64,000 nt of DNA from Blakeslea trispora. Its lineage: Eukaryota > Mucoromycota > Mucoromycetes > Mucorales > Choanephoraceae. Location: positions 51,536 through 115,535 of the forward strand of contig JAIWNE010000108.1 in the NCBI GenBank assembly GCA_025331445.1, written 5' to 3'. The position numbers were made by a program, and so were the translations under genes. The notes beneath the pieces were generated by a model. That model saw only the letters and a program-made list of their open reading frames with translations, was not told where the DNA came from and searched no databases. Shown in pieces: positions 33,476 through 44,606 of the stretch (its first letter is position 1; each line of letters starts with the position of its first letter).

Positions 33476-35926
33476 TTAAAGGTAGCGGAAAATGAGATCA
33501 GGGTTTTTTGACAGATAGTCTAGAGACTTTGAGCCATTACGGACTCGAAGCTCTTCGGCAATGCTGACAGCTGATTGCATACTGATACCTTCTGTCGTAG
33601 CTTGGGCTTGAATGGCTTTCATGATTTTGTTTCTTCGCATATAAAAGCTTTTCTGGGACTTGTACCAGCCAGGGTGGTTCTGATTCATACATTCAATTGA
33701 GTGGTTGCCACCAAGACCTACGGTCCATTCTCTGTATAAATCGGTAATAGTGCACACGTTACTCATCCTGTACGTGACTCCTGTTTGAACTGAAGACGTA
33801 AGAGTAATCGAAGAAGCAGGAACAGATGAAGCAGGAACAGATGAAGCAGGAACAGATGAAGCAGGAACAGAAGAAACAGAAAGAGAAGAAGCAGGAGCAG
33901 AAGAAACAGGAACAGAAGAAACAGGAACAGAAGGCGAGGCGAGAGAACGAACAGTGGTGGATGGTATATTTGAACCAGTTGGCCAATCAATATTGATCTG
34001 CAAAGGAGCTCTACCGGTGGCAATATCCTTGATCTGATTTAAAACGGTCATCTGCAACTGTCGGTTTTCTTCATGCTGTTGCTGGCTGACTTCCAAGCTG
34101 TTTGCAAGTTGTCTCTCAATCAGCGGTACAACTCGTTGAAGAAGCAGCTCCTCTTGACTAGCTTCGGTTTGAGCTGATGCTTCCAAAAGCCTATAGTTGT
34201 GTTGATGTTAAAAAAATTAAACCACTAGCATGAATAGAATAACATACCTTTTGAATTCAAGATACAATGGATCTACGAACAAGCTGTGTCTCCAGATTGG
34301 ATGATCAGGAATTGCCTTTTGCATATATACAGAGTCTTGTAAAAAGGTGATTCTTAGTGTCAGCAGCAAGCGAAGAAAGCCCTCAGCAGCAACCGTTTGC
34401 TCAGCTCGACCTGAGTGTATCTTCTCTAACCAAACGCTCGCCAAAGGAAAAAGCTTCTCTTGAAGTGCTTGACATGGCTCGACAGTATTTCTTGAGAGAA
34501 AGAACGTTCCTTGTGTAGGGAAACCAGCCAAGCTGCGCATAATACCTCTTGGTAGACCAGTCAAGTATGCACCATGTGTTGTATTTGTCTTTTGAATAGG
34601 GTTTTGTAACTTAGCAAGTCAAGTGAGACAAATTATAGGCCTTTATTAAGGTGAAGAGAAAAAGTGTCAGACACGATAAAAAACTCTTCTTAACCAGATC
34701 GGTATTTAAATTATATAAATGAGCTGTGGTGAATACCACACCATGCATTGAAGAATTGTTCCAACGCCCCATTCTTCGGATGTCAGCTTCATCCACACCT
34801 TGTAAATCGGCCATTCTTGCAGCTGAACCTCTACCGATATGTGTCTTCTTGGAAGATGTAATGTTGCAGGCATTGAAGGCTTTTTGGATGGCATCTCTAT
34901 GGCAGTTGTACCTCATCTCCATGGTAGGGTTACCTTTGCTGGCTAGCAACACCTTGTGATTAAACCAATCTTCTGATCTTTCAAAGCTAGGGAAAGGCTC
35001 GTTCTCGAAATGAAAGCGGGCAAAAAAGTAAGCACCAAGCATCATAAAAGGGCAAATTTCGACCTTTGCATTGCGCATACATGCACCAACTTCGAGCTTT
35101 CCAAACTTGTTAGTTTTTCCTTGTCTCATGATCAAAACCAAAGCAGGACACTTGCCAATCCCTTCGTTTTCCGAATCAACCACTTGCAAATCAGGGAGCT
35201 CCGCCTTTCGAGCTGACTCACCACGAAGGAGACAGAAGTGGGAAAGCAAGAAACACAAACCTTGCGAAGGTCGGATGTCTTCTTTTCGCTAAAATAAAAT
35301 CGCACAACATTGGCAATTTCATCGGTCGTGGTGTAGCCATCCATGACGGTTCCAACGCCTCTGTCTTCGTAATTCGTTTTCTTGATTCTTTCTTCATCGG
35401 CCTTGGCTTTCTTCAACAACCCCTTAAAGTGGTTTCTGGGATGAGGATTGGAGTTGATTTTCATCAGAACTTGTCTTTCCCAAAGGTGAACCAAAGCAGC
35501 ACCGTACTGGTCTAAAGTTGAGGACTTAATTCTTCTGACAGGCAAGCCTTCCTCTTGGCCAGAAGCTTAATCTCTCTTGCGCTTGTGCTTGCTTTCTCTA
35601 CCGCAAACCTAATTTGAAAAGATTAGAAAAAGTAAACAACAAGCCTAAATGAGACTTACTGCATCATCCAAAAAGTAATGAGCCTTTTCACCATATACAA
35701 TGTAGCGAGTCTCAACAGGCTCGTAAGCAAACTTGATATCGCACCATTCACGGAACTCTCTAATCTTAGGATCATAAGCTTTCTTGGTGTTCTCAGGTCG
35801 AGAGTTGTAGATAGCTTGATTTGTGTTCTCCAATGATTGACGCATTGCCAATTCACTTCTGACTCTAGCAGCATAGGCTTCACTTGAAGAGGAGGAGGCA
35901 GATTGGTTGTTGTAGTTGTTATACAT
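33476..35926 (-). pseudogene. Crypton-type tyrosine recombinase with GCR1_C domain, disrupted
   Basis: Minus-strand exons: 35926-35660, then 35608 onward after a GT-AG intron, with a last intron at 34247-34190 joining to 34189-33476. The order is an N-terminal SAM-like domain (NTKKAYDPKIREFREWC), a catalytic domain with the first Arg in CLLRGESAR and HIGR (His-x-x-Arg), then GRWNNSSMHG. The nucleophile-containing YLTGLPRG follows, and finally a GCR1_C DNA-binding domain (TDLYREWTVGLGG). Between them is a tandem Pro/Ala/Ser/Val repeat (33800-33935, 15-bp units). Three lesions are visible. An in-frame TAA falls after the first intron (KRKRD, near 35568). A frameshift lies near 35255. A short insertion falls directly before the catalytic Tyr (34577-34740). 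Not functional as read. Confidence 0.78.
34577..34740. mobile_element. 164-bp solo-LTR-like insertion in the Crypton catalytic domain
   Basis: The segment begins TG and ends CA and is flanked by CCATG on both sides (34572-34576 and 34741-34745; the match extends to CACCATG if two terminal bases are counted in the duplication). Removing it and one duplicate rejoins MHG to AYLTG in frame at the recombinase nucleophile. On the minus strand it carries TATA-like and AATAAA motifs, as a short LTR would. Reading it as an intron fits the protein less well. Confidence 0.6.
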
Positions 35927-36030
35927 AATGAATGAAATCTTTGAAAGGATGAAAGTGAAGGAGCAGATGCACAATCATTTCGGGTAGTATTTATAGTTTT
36001 CATTTTGCCATTGCTTACAAATCGATCCAT

Positions 36031-36835
36031 CAGATATAAGAATAATTCAAGAGATTACATTACAATTTTATAAAAGACTACAGTTTATTTGATTAGAGTA
36101 AATGTCTATTTATATTAAGCGACTCTATGTCAAACTTTGCAGTAATGAAACAACTTTAAAGAACCATTCCTAAGAACACCAGTTCCATTATTACAATATT
36201 ATATTACGCATGCACCCTATAGCCTTATCCTAGTTTGCTACGTATTTGAGCATGATTCATTTGTTATTTTTTAGCAAAAAGCTTCGTTTAAAGAAGTACT
36301 CACGCGCATAATGTCATAAGTTGCATAAACTCGTTTGATCTTCATTTGGTTTATTAATGAGATAATAAATATTGACATGACACTCAGCTAGAAAGTCAGT
36401 AGCCAATAATGCTGTGTTGGGGGTCAAAAATCTGAATTTCAATTATTGAATTTAGGAAACCTCTAAGCTGGGTTCCCAAGAGAGTTTCCCCGTATAATTT
36501 TTTAAGATAATCATCATTCCCAGAAATTATTGGAATAATAATCGAAATTGGCTTGAAGCAAAAGAACAAATTGAACAAAAGCACCAACAGAAAGCAGTTT
36601 GGAGCAAAAACAAAAACAAAAACAAATTAGTGCAAAAGTTGATACTCCGATATAAAGCAAGTAAGACAGTGGGATTTATATGCTTATGACCTTTTTTGTT
36701 TAATGTAAGTGAAAATAAGAGAGATAGACATTGTTCTAGTTTTGTTTGCATTGAATTGATCTCGGAAGTGAGTATGAAGAGGGAATGATTGTATCGCAGA
36801 CAAATTTGGTTTGTCAAAATAAATCGAATTTTATT
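36031..36835. other. intergenic, no gene seen
   Basis: AT-rich. A short A/C-rich repeat (CAAAAA units) lies at 36606-36626. No feature assigned. Confidence 0.45.
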
Positions 36836-37435
36836 TCACATTCTGCGATGTTGGGTATGTCCACCAATATCATCATCATCATTGGCTCGAATGAGACCTT
36901 GGTTCTCTCGTCCAATTCTGAAGTAGATCCAGACAATTTCTATCAAAAGGTCTCCCAGTCCTTGGTATACATTGTCATAGTTTTCTCCATTGAACTGCTG
37001 AATACAATATACAAAAGTTCTTTGGCGAATTCCTGAACAGCAACTTGACCACTGGCTCGAGGTAGACGTAGGATAGGACGACCGGCGAAACCCAAGTTGT
37101 TGATAGTATAGTTTGCACAATCCTCAGTGAAGATTGCGCGGCTAGTAGATGAAATCAACGAAGCAAGAACCCAAAGAATTGACATATAAAGGTTAGGAAT
37201 CTGAATATGACGAAATAGGTCAGTAGCAACATTGAGGGCATTCTCAGCAATCCATAGCGCAATGCGGTGGTTGTCAGCAAAAGCAATTCTACCTCCGGCA
37301 CGTTTCGTTGCTGAATAGTAGACGCCTTCTAAAACTCAAGTACCGAAATGGATCTGGCGACAACTCAGTATCATATATGGCAATGGAATGTGCAACAGAT
37401 AAGTCTGTCCAAAGGGGTTGAGGGGATCTATTCAT
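36836..37435 (-). pseudogene. frameshifted ~200-codon ORF of unknown family
   Basis: A plausible ATG (37435-37433) and a terminal stop (36836-36838) bound a coding signal. It changes frame near 37328 and near 37010, so at least two indels are needed. The middle part is strongly hydrophobic-helical (LYMSILWVLASLIS) and contains FTEDCANYTINNLGF. No family is recognised. Options are a decayed Mucorales gene, a transposon accessory ORF, or an integrated copy of an RNA-virus structural gene. Nothing here decides between them. It directly abuts the LINE fragment on the same strand. Confidence 0.4.
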
Positions 37436-37449
37436 GGAAGAGGCCTCTG

Positions 37450-37850
37450 TTCTGTGTTATTTAAAGCTGGCCGTAGAGAACCTCGTATGCATGAGCAGAT
37501 GGGGCTAGAAAGAGCAAACATCACCAGCATAGAACACACGTTTGACCTCTTGTATCAAATATCCTGCAACGGATGTATAACACCGATACTGAGAGCCTCA
37601 TTATATAGAGAGCAATAAAAGTTCAAGTATCAGGTTAAACAAAAGGGACGGCAGAGGGTCTCCTTGGCGTAGCTCACGAGTTTGAAGAACTTCACCATTA
37701 ACATTGACTCTAACTGAATTGTGAAAGAAAAGGCGATTAATGCACTGAATAAAGGTGGTTAATAAATCAAGTCGCTCCATGAATTGTAGAAGATAAAAGA
37801 GGTTCACTCAGCCATACGCTTTCTCTTGATACAGAAGAAGCCCCACTCCC
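37450..37850 (-). pseudogene. degenerate LINE reverse-transcriptase fragment
   Basis: The minus-strand reading shows LLLYQEKAYG (compare LLLDQEKAYD of the intact LINE), VRVNVNG, LRQGDPLPSLLFNL and VKRVFYAGDVCSF. The catalytic YADD is YAGD, and several stops interrupt it. Only the RT core is left, with no poly(A) or target-site duplication seen. It is an old remnant from the same broad LINE family as the insertion at 22.9-28.2 kb. Confidence 0.75.
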
Positions 37851-38627
37851 TTAGTTGACTGAAGATGTGCCCACTTACACATAGCTAATTTTTTGGTTTT
37901 TATTGTCGCAGTTTAAATAAACTTTGCGCTTCTACAAAGAAAACCATCCTCATTTAAAACTGGGATAAACCCCTATTCTATACCCGTTTTTATTAAACGC
38001 CTTATTTCTCCTGCGTACTTGTTAACAAGAGACCGAGAGCACTCTCGCGTCAAGCTTGCTCTTTCAAGTGTGCGGGCGTATAACATCATCCTCCCGGCTG
38101 GGCACCTAAAAAGGCCCTTCTCGCTGAAGCTCTGCACTGTTTACGCATTTTTCTTTCTTTTCTCCTTTTAAGTTAACTATCATGGCCTCTTGAAAGCACA
38201 TATCATGTCTCTCTTAAAATTAATGGCACAACAAATGGTTGGAGAGAACTCAGTTATGTATATTGACTGTATATCCAGTCTTGGTTGAAAGAAGGTAAAC
38301 CATTAAACATTCAACTTTGTTATATTACAAGCAAATCAGTTACTGGATGAATTAGCAAGATCTCTTCGAGTAGTTTCGCTCTATATAGTTTTCTATCATA
38401 CCTAGTCAACAAGACTCTGCATTAATAGGTGGATGAATAGATTTGTTTCTCTCTTTTAGAAATAAGCAAGTTTACAATGCAAATTTTTAACTGCAATTGA
38501 CTCAAGCTTGATGTATTGGAAAAGAAGAGGGGGAGGAACTCTCACTTCAGCTGAAGTGTGCCAATAAAGCAATGCTTAAACAAATGTAGAGAAAAAGAGA
38601 AAAGTGTTATTTACAGGTTTATTTACA
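37851..38627. other. intergenic, no gene seen
   Basis: Contains a GC-richer patch (38020-38130) with no ORF and no tRNA or SINE features that could be confirmed. Confidence 0.45.
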
Positions 38628-40836
38628 TTATATACACGAGGAAGAAGAAGCCTTTGTTGGGAGTTCTACGGTCTGCTTGATCAAATGTGTAAGGACCGTA
38701 GATTGCTCTGCTTTTTGCTTCTTCATCAATTGAGCAATGCTGTCATTCATTGCCCTCTAGATAAAAACAAACAGTTGGTTATTTTGTCTGTATGAAACAG
38801 TTTCAAATACACTTACCTTCAACTTCATGAACACAAGCACAAGATCTGGAATCAACATCAGATCGTCATCGTTCTTCAGCAAAAAACGCTTTTCCACTTC
38901 ACCAAAGACATAGGAACCACTGTCATTGATGGAGCAAGAGAAGAAGGTACATTCAAAGCCTAAAGCAACATAACGTCAATTCGACTTGCTTGAAGAGCAG
39001 GAGTTATCGGTCTATCTATATAGATATAAAGCCATTACCTTCTACGAGGACACCAAAAGACTTAGGATCTCTTGAACCTGAAATGACTTGCTGACCTATC
39101 ATTCGCTTAAGTTCAAGAGCAAGTTTTGAGCGATCACTCAAGGCTTGAGAAGAGCAGGCACCAGGTAGCTTGACTTCAATAGCCAAGAGGCCAACATTAC
39201 TGCCTTGAAATTCGTGCATGACACAGAAGTCTGGCTTCAGTTTTGAGCATGTTTCCTTGCCATCACTGGCCGAATGTGAGCTGTTGCTCAAAGGAATCCT
39301 TCCAGCCGATCTGATTACGTTTCTTGTTAGAAAATGAATTAGTAAGAGAACAATAATAGTTACCTAGAATGAACATAAGTGCGATCATTCATAAAGATGA
39401 CTTGCACAAATGGGAGAAGGTGCTGATCAATGAAAGATTCTTCAGTGGTGCTAGAACCCCAACTGTCATTTTCGATAAATCTTCTGGTGATTGCTACCAG
39501 AGCCAAGCCTTCTTCATTCTTATCCTTCTTGCATTTTTTGTAAATCTTGCTCAGGATTTCATCGGCTTCTTCTTCTTGTTCTTCTTGTTCTTCTTGTTCT
39601 TCTTGTTCTTCTTGTTCTTCTTGTTCTTCTTGTTCTTCTTGTTCTTCTTGTTCTTCTTGTTCTTCTTGTTCTTCTTGTTCTTCTTGTTCTTCTTGTTCTT
39701 CTTGTTCTTCTTGTTCTTCTTGTTCTTCTTGTTCTTCTTGTTCTTCTTGTTCTTCTTGTTCTTCTTGTTCTTCTTGTTCTTCTTGTTCTTCTTGTTCTTC
39801 TTGTTCTTCTTGTTCTTCTTGTTCTTCTTGTTCTTGTTCTTCTTGTTCTTCTTGTTCTTGTTCTTGTTCTTCTTCTTCACGCTCCTTCTCTCTCTTTCTT
39901 GCGTTGCTATATCATGCAAAATGCCTATTAGCTTTTGTTTTCTTATTTATTTTTTTGAGAACTTTTGTTTACTTAAACTCAAAAAACTTTGTCATCAAAT
40001 CAGCGCTGAAATACAAGGATGGCAAACATCCTGCAACTCTTCTGATTTTTTTAAATGTTTTGTCATCCACCTTCAACACAAACGAGCTACGGTCGGACGG
40101 AACATCAAGAACACAAGAAAGCAGCCTAACATTAAGCAGAAAAGGAGATGTATGAATATTTTTAACCTGCTCATGCAAAAGAGAAGAAAAATAAACTTAC
40201 AGGTACAAGCTCTCTTTAACTGGCTTGCCTTGTCTTACGAGTTCAACTGCTTCCATACGCTTGGCAACAAGCAGCTCGCGAAGATCAGTACCATCAACAC
40301 ACCACTGTCAAAGAAAAAAAAAAGAAGCATTTTAGATGGTAGGTTGTAAAGCAAGTAGAAGATTAAGCCGATTGCCTTGTTGAAGTTGACAGTGCTTGGG
40401 CCATGGTCATGGCAGAAAACTAGTTTCTCCTTGAAACTCAAGGTCTTGCTCTTTGAAACAATTACCTTTTTTGTAACCTAGATAAAATTTGGCTTCAATA
40501 AAAATTCTTGTAGATCAATCACTTTTGTTTCTAGTTGAACAGATACAAACTATTTCATCCCAGATCAACTTTGCATTGCCTTTTATCTATTTACTCGCTT
40601 TCAGAAGCTATCGAAATGCTAAGGGAAATCTCTGCACTTACTGCTGTAACGTTAAGCTTGCTTGCACTTTGTACAAACATTCTGTAGTAAGAGGAGAATT
40701 CAGGTTTGTCTCCACTTTCAATGACAGAAAGAATATATTTTTTGTCGCTTTTCAGATAGTCCTCAAAAGAAGGTACTATATCATTATCTTTGCATCTTCG
40801 AATAAATCGTTTGAAGTTTGTGTGGTGTTTGTTCAT
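38628..40836 (-). CDS. PD-(D/E)XK-like protein with (EEQ)n expansion, 546 aa, eight exons
   Basis: Minus-strand exons are 40836-40642, 40477-40376, 40304-40201, 40125-39973, 39906-39364, 39310-39039, 38959-38817 and 38756-38628. All are in frame. The second intron uses a GC-AG pair (AAG|gcaatc). Residues 294-314 read KPDF..., then LLAIEVK, giving D294, E312 and K314 in a PD-(D/E)XK-like spacing. That motif suggests a restriction-endonuclease-type fold, inferred only. The following part has SYVFGEVEKRFLL, and the C-terminus is Lys/Gln-rich. Exon 5 contains about 100 residues of repeated Glu-Glu-Gln encoded by a 9-bp minisatellite. Intact splicing and frame across eight exons argue for a live gene inside the island. 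It could be cargo or an element-encoded nuclease. Confidence 0.65.
39565..39880. repeat. 9-bp minisatellite (TTCTTCTTG/T) inside a coding exon
   Basis: About 34 tandem copies of a 9-bp unit, with a few units shortened by 3 bp toward the right end. It encodes Glu-Glu-Gln on the minus strand. Every shift is a multiple of three, so the frame is kept. The unit contains no stop in any frame, which creates long meaningless ORFs on both strands. Confidence 0.95.
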
Positions 40837-41479
40837 GTTGAAAATCAGTTGAGTAGGAATAAAAAGGCAAAAGCAAAAAGGCAAAAGCACCTTTTAAATT
40901 ATCATTTTTTGAACTGCAGATCTTTTTTTTGCGTTTCTGAACTTTAATGTTGCATACTGGACTTTAATTTTTGCATGTGGCATTTTACTTTTGGGCGTTG
41001 GCGTTGTCATTATATAGTATTTGCAAATAATTTGATATTTGATTTGATTTAATATTTGATCAAATACTACCAGTAAGTAGCTTAGAAATTCTATCTCGTA
41101 ACTGTCACAATATCTTTACATTTTAATGGAAAACGAGCATATTACAAACCGCACCTCCATTGCCGTAATAAAATTAACCAGAGCGCAGCGTAGGTGCTAA
41201 TTCTATTGACCTTCATTATGGTACGGTACGCTGCGCTTTGTAAGATGCTCGTGCCGCCGCAGGCCAACTAATCCGATGAAAAGCTCAAAGTGGGAGCCCC
41301 ACCCATATTTTTTTTGAACCTTCGCTATGGTATAAAATAGCCCCTTCGCTGCGCTTCGTGTATTTTAAACCGTCGCTTCGGTAAAGAATTGAGCCATTCC
41401 TATAAGATTTATCAGATCTAATCAAAATTACTATGTTTGAAATCGAATTGGAATATTTATTGATGATAGTATATAGAGT
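40837..41479. other. region downstream of the Helitron remnant
   Basis: No ORF. Segment 41200-41395 is GC-richer, with repeated CTTCG and GCTGCG words, possibly the 3' region of the Helitron. No convincing terminal hairpin plus CTRR end was found. Confidence 0.4.
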
Positions 41480-44125
41480 CTAAATTGTGTTTTGAGTGAA
41501 TACTTCTTTGTATACTACATTTCTAGTATAATTTGTTGCTGAGTTATTAGGTAATGAAGAAGATTTACCTAGAAGAGCCTTAATTGAGTCATGCTTTCTA
41601 ACTCTTGAAAGAGCTACGTATAGTTGACCATGACTGAATACAGGTTTTGGCAAGTATAAGCCAATTTTGTCTAAAGTCTGGTCTTGTGCTTTGTTGATGG
41701 TCATTGCGAAGGCAAGACGCACAGGGAGTTGAAGGCGACTAAATTGTATAGCATCTTGATGATCAGCAATAAACTTGATATGCGGAATACATACAACAGA
41801 GCCAACAAATTCACCAGTTGCAATGGTAGCTTCAATTACATGATGCATTAAAGACTTGACAATCAATCTAGTGCCATTACATAAACCTTTTGATGGATTC
41901 AAATTTCTAAGACCATGATAGGGGACCCTACTTTGAGTTTTAACTCATGTGGTGGGAGTGATCCATTCTCAATCTTATTCAGTAATTCGGTAGGGCATTG
42001 AATCGCTTGACTATTATCAATGATTGCATCAGCACTAAAATATACCTTCATTTCTCCAGGAAATCTGTCAATGAGCAAGCGATTAATGTCTGAAACAGAT
42101 ACATTTGTAGGCGTAAGGATAGCAGAATTAATCATGTTATCATTAATCAGACGGAGATTTGAATTATCACAAAAAAGCTCAGGATAGGCAGCTGAGAGAA
42201 GGTTGAGAAGATTATCCCCAAGGATAAGTATAGATTCAATGATCTTGACAAAGTCCGTACTAATGATGCAATTGCTAGTATGAACAGCTGTTCTCAAGGT
42301 TTCGGCAGATCCGTTGCCAATATCCAAAAGTAGACTTGCAAATTGTTGAAGCTGTTCTGATAGAGCAGAATTGTTGCTTGTTTGGGCTTGTTGAACACGC
42401 ATGTTGATTTGCAACTTCATCACAGTAAAAGATGACCAAAGGAAAGAGTGATTGATACATTGATTTACAATGTCAAATCTGTTGCCTCTTTTTACAACTG
42501 GAAGTACTTGCCTAAAGTCGCCACCGAAGAGCATAAGTCTACCTCCAAAAGGAACATTTTCGATAGAGCTATTGTTTCTACTAAAGATGTCTTTGAAAGT
42601 GCGATCGACTGTTTCTAAACTGGATTTATTGATCATTGAGGATTCATCCCATATGATCAGCTTAGTCTGCCTAAGAAGTTCTGCTAGTTCAGAGTTCGGC
42701 TTGATTCTACATAATGTTGTTGGAGATGTTTCCAAAGGAATTTTGAGCAATGAATGCACAGTTCTACCTCCATCCAGCAACAATGAAGCTGTGCCACTCA
42801 AAGTAACAGCTAACGCATAGCCATCATTAAGCGATCTTACAGCTTTCAAGATAGTATTGAAGAGGAAAGTTTTACCTGTTCCTCCAGACCATCTACAAAA
42901 AAAAAACTCTCGCAAAATTAGTTGATTGAAAACCATCCCTTTCAATACATTGCATGATAGTATCAAATACATGACGTTGATCATTATTAAATCTATCAAT
43001 GTCATTGGTTACAGGACTTTGACTGGCAAGCACATTCAATCGATTTTGTTCTTGAAATAAAGGATTGATAGCGGCATTGTTACTATTTCTTCTAGAATCA
43101 ATCGAAGGAAGCTGAAGTCCGGGAAATCTTGATAAGCTTGATCCATGCTGTGTACTCAAAATTTCATCAATATCCAGTAAAGCATAGCCATAAGCTGCTT
43201 CACTGATATCATTTAGAATAGAATCAAATGAAGGATCTCGAGTTAATTGGTAAATATGATCCTCAGATAATTTGTCCTTCAATTGCATCCAAAGTTGATG
43301 AGGATTTGAAGGAGAGCAAAATATCAAGATGATAACAAAAAGTCTGCGCAAAGACACAGGTGATTGTGTATGAGAAGCTTCGTCGAGACATCAATTCCAT
43401 TGATCATCTGATTCAAGCAATCCAAGAGCACGGGCAGCATCTTGTAAGGCGACATGTTCAACACCATTGACAGTACGAATATCTTTAAATAATACAACAC
43501 CTGCAACTTGATAAAGTAACATCCCGAAGATGATACAATTCCGATTGTCTAAGAGAAATGGCATATATTCTGCCGATGGTACCACCGAAACCTCGTTGTC
43601 TTTTTTCCCATCTTCTAGGTTGATGTTCATCGTGCCAGACGTATTCTTCAGGAAAGTTGGGATGCAGTATTGATCTAGCATTTGGATCAACTGCATTTAC
43701 TTTGAACCAACTTGTAAGAGTAGTGTCCTGTACTGATGCACGTTCCAACACATTGTTGATGTCATCGTCTTCATTGAAATATACAGAGTTCTCACTTTCA
43801 AGATGAATGGAGAGACGCTGATGTGATGGGAATTCCTTATGCATACTGAAAGAGAATAAGCGCCAGCAAGCCTCAGGAGCAGATACATATCTTGTATCAA
43901 TGAAGGACTGTATCTCGTCGTTTTGTTCAACTGACATTGAGGCCCGATCATGACCCTTGTACACATATTTGTATACATACTTGATGCTGTTAATTGAAGA
44001 ATACAATTCAACATTAATATGGGCATCATATTTTGAGCACAGATACAGATTGTGTGGTACAATCCATCGATTATCAATGTTGTAAGTGTGTCCATTGATT
44101 GTCTTTGGCACTGAGGATCCATTGT
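41480..44125 (-). pseudogene. Helitron Rep/Pif1 helicase remnant, right arm (longer copy)
   Basis: Inverted equivalent of 14362-15914, plus 1.1 kb that the left arm lost to the DIRS insertion. Beyond Walker A (SGGTGKTF) and Walker B (IIWDESSM) it keeps FGGDFRQVLPVV, the QINMR region, LLNKIENG and the C-terminal helicase motifs (CNGTRLIV, FAMTINKAQDQT, LYVALSRVRK). Lesions are the same upstream frameshifts as in the left arm. In addition, a 10-A tract at 42897-42906 (the left arm has 9) shifts frame just before Walker A. Another shift near 41900 lies between GSPIMVL and NPSKGLCNG. Not functional as read. Confidence 0.85.
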
Positions 44126-44185
44126 TACGTCTGCGATTTGATTTTCATTTGCAAATATATTTGATCAAATTGTTTGACTGCGATC

Positions 44186-44285
44186 CCTAAAAATCAATAA
44201 GCGTAAAAAAAAAATATCCAATCAGCAGTTTTCAAAATGTCAATGAGCGCATACCGAGATTTCAGATAGCGTATTCTCAAAAACC
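44186..44285. repeat. truncated inner TIR of the right-arm mariner
   Basis: Mirror image of 14199-14298, with the identical break between mariner and Helitron sequence (CCCTAAAAATCAATAAGCG). Confidence 0.75.
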
Positions 44286-44287
44286 AA

Positions 44288-44569
44288 ATGGCAGACTTCC
44301 ACATTCTAAAAGACGTCTCTTTTACTTTAAATATTTTTCAAATGAGCAACACGCATAAATTCTTTATTGAGGACGGTCAGGGCGGAATAACTACGGAAGA
44401 CGGTGCAGAGGCCATGGACTACATTATCGAAGAAGGAGAGGAATTCAATCTTCGAAACTTGACTAATCTAAGTGAATATAATGATTGTCAACCTGTTCCC
44501 ATTGAGCTCGATGCCGAAGACGAGAACTTAGAGAGCAAGAATATCACTTGTTATCGAAAAAGTGAATAA
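44288..44569 (+). CDS. small acidic ORF upstream of transposase, right arm (93 aa)
   Basis: Identical at the protein level to the left-arm ORF (13918-14199). It starts just inside the inner TIR and is rich in Glu and Asp. Preservation of the frame in both arms shows only that the duplication is recent. Function unknown. Confidence 0.4.
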   Translation: MADFHILKDVSFTLNIFQMSNTHKFFIEDGQGGITTEDGAEAMDYIIEEGEEFNLRNLTNLSEYNDCQPVPIELDAEDENLESKNITCYRKSE

Positions 44570-44606
44570 GACTATTGCTGACAAAGTTGGCAATGTTAGG
44601 AGCTAC

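Noticed and set aside
34577..34740. Spliceosomal intron interpretation of the Crypton interruption
   Set aside because: Using its GT and AG would leave a duplicated segment and an altered active site. Excision with one CCATG copy restores the expected protein exactly.
39369..40349. Long plus-strand ORFs of Phe/Leu, Leu/Val or Cys/Ser repeats
   Set aside because: They are readings of the 9-bp minisatellite, which has no stop in any frame. The supported gene is on the minus strand with spliced exons on both sides of the repeat.
41200..41400. GC-rich stretch as tRNA, SINE or Helitron terminal hairpin
   Set aside because: No cloverleaf, A/B boxes or CTRR-type end could be confirmed by eye.
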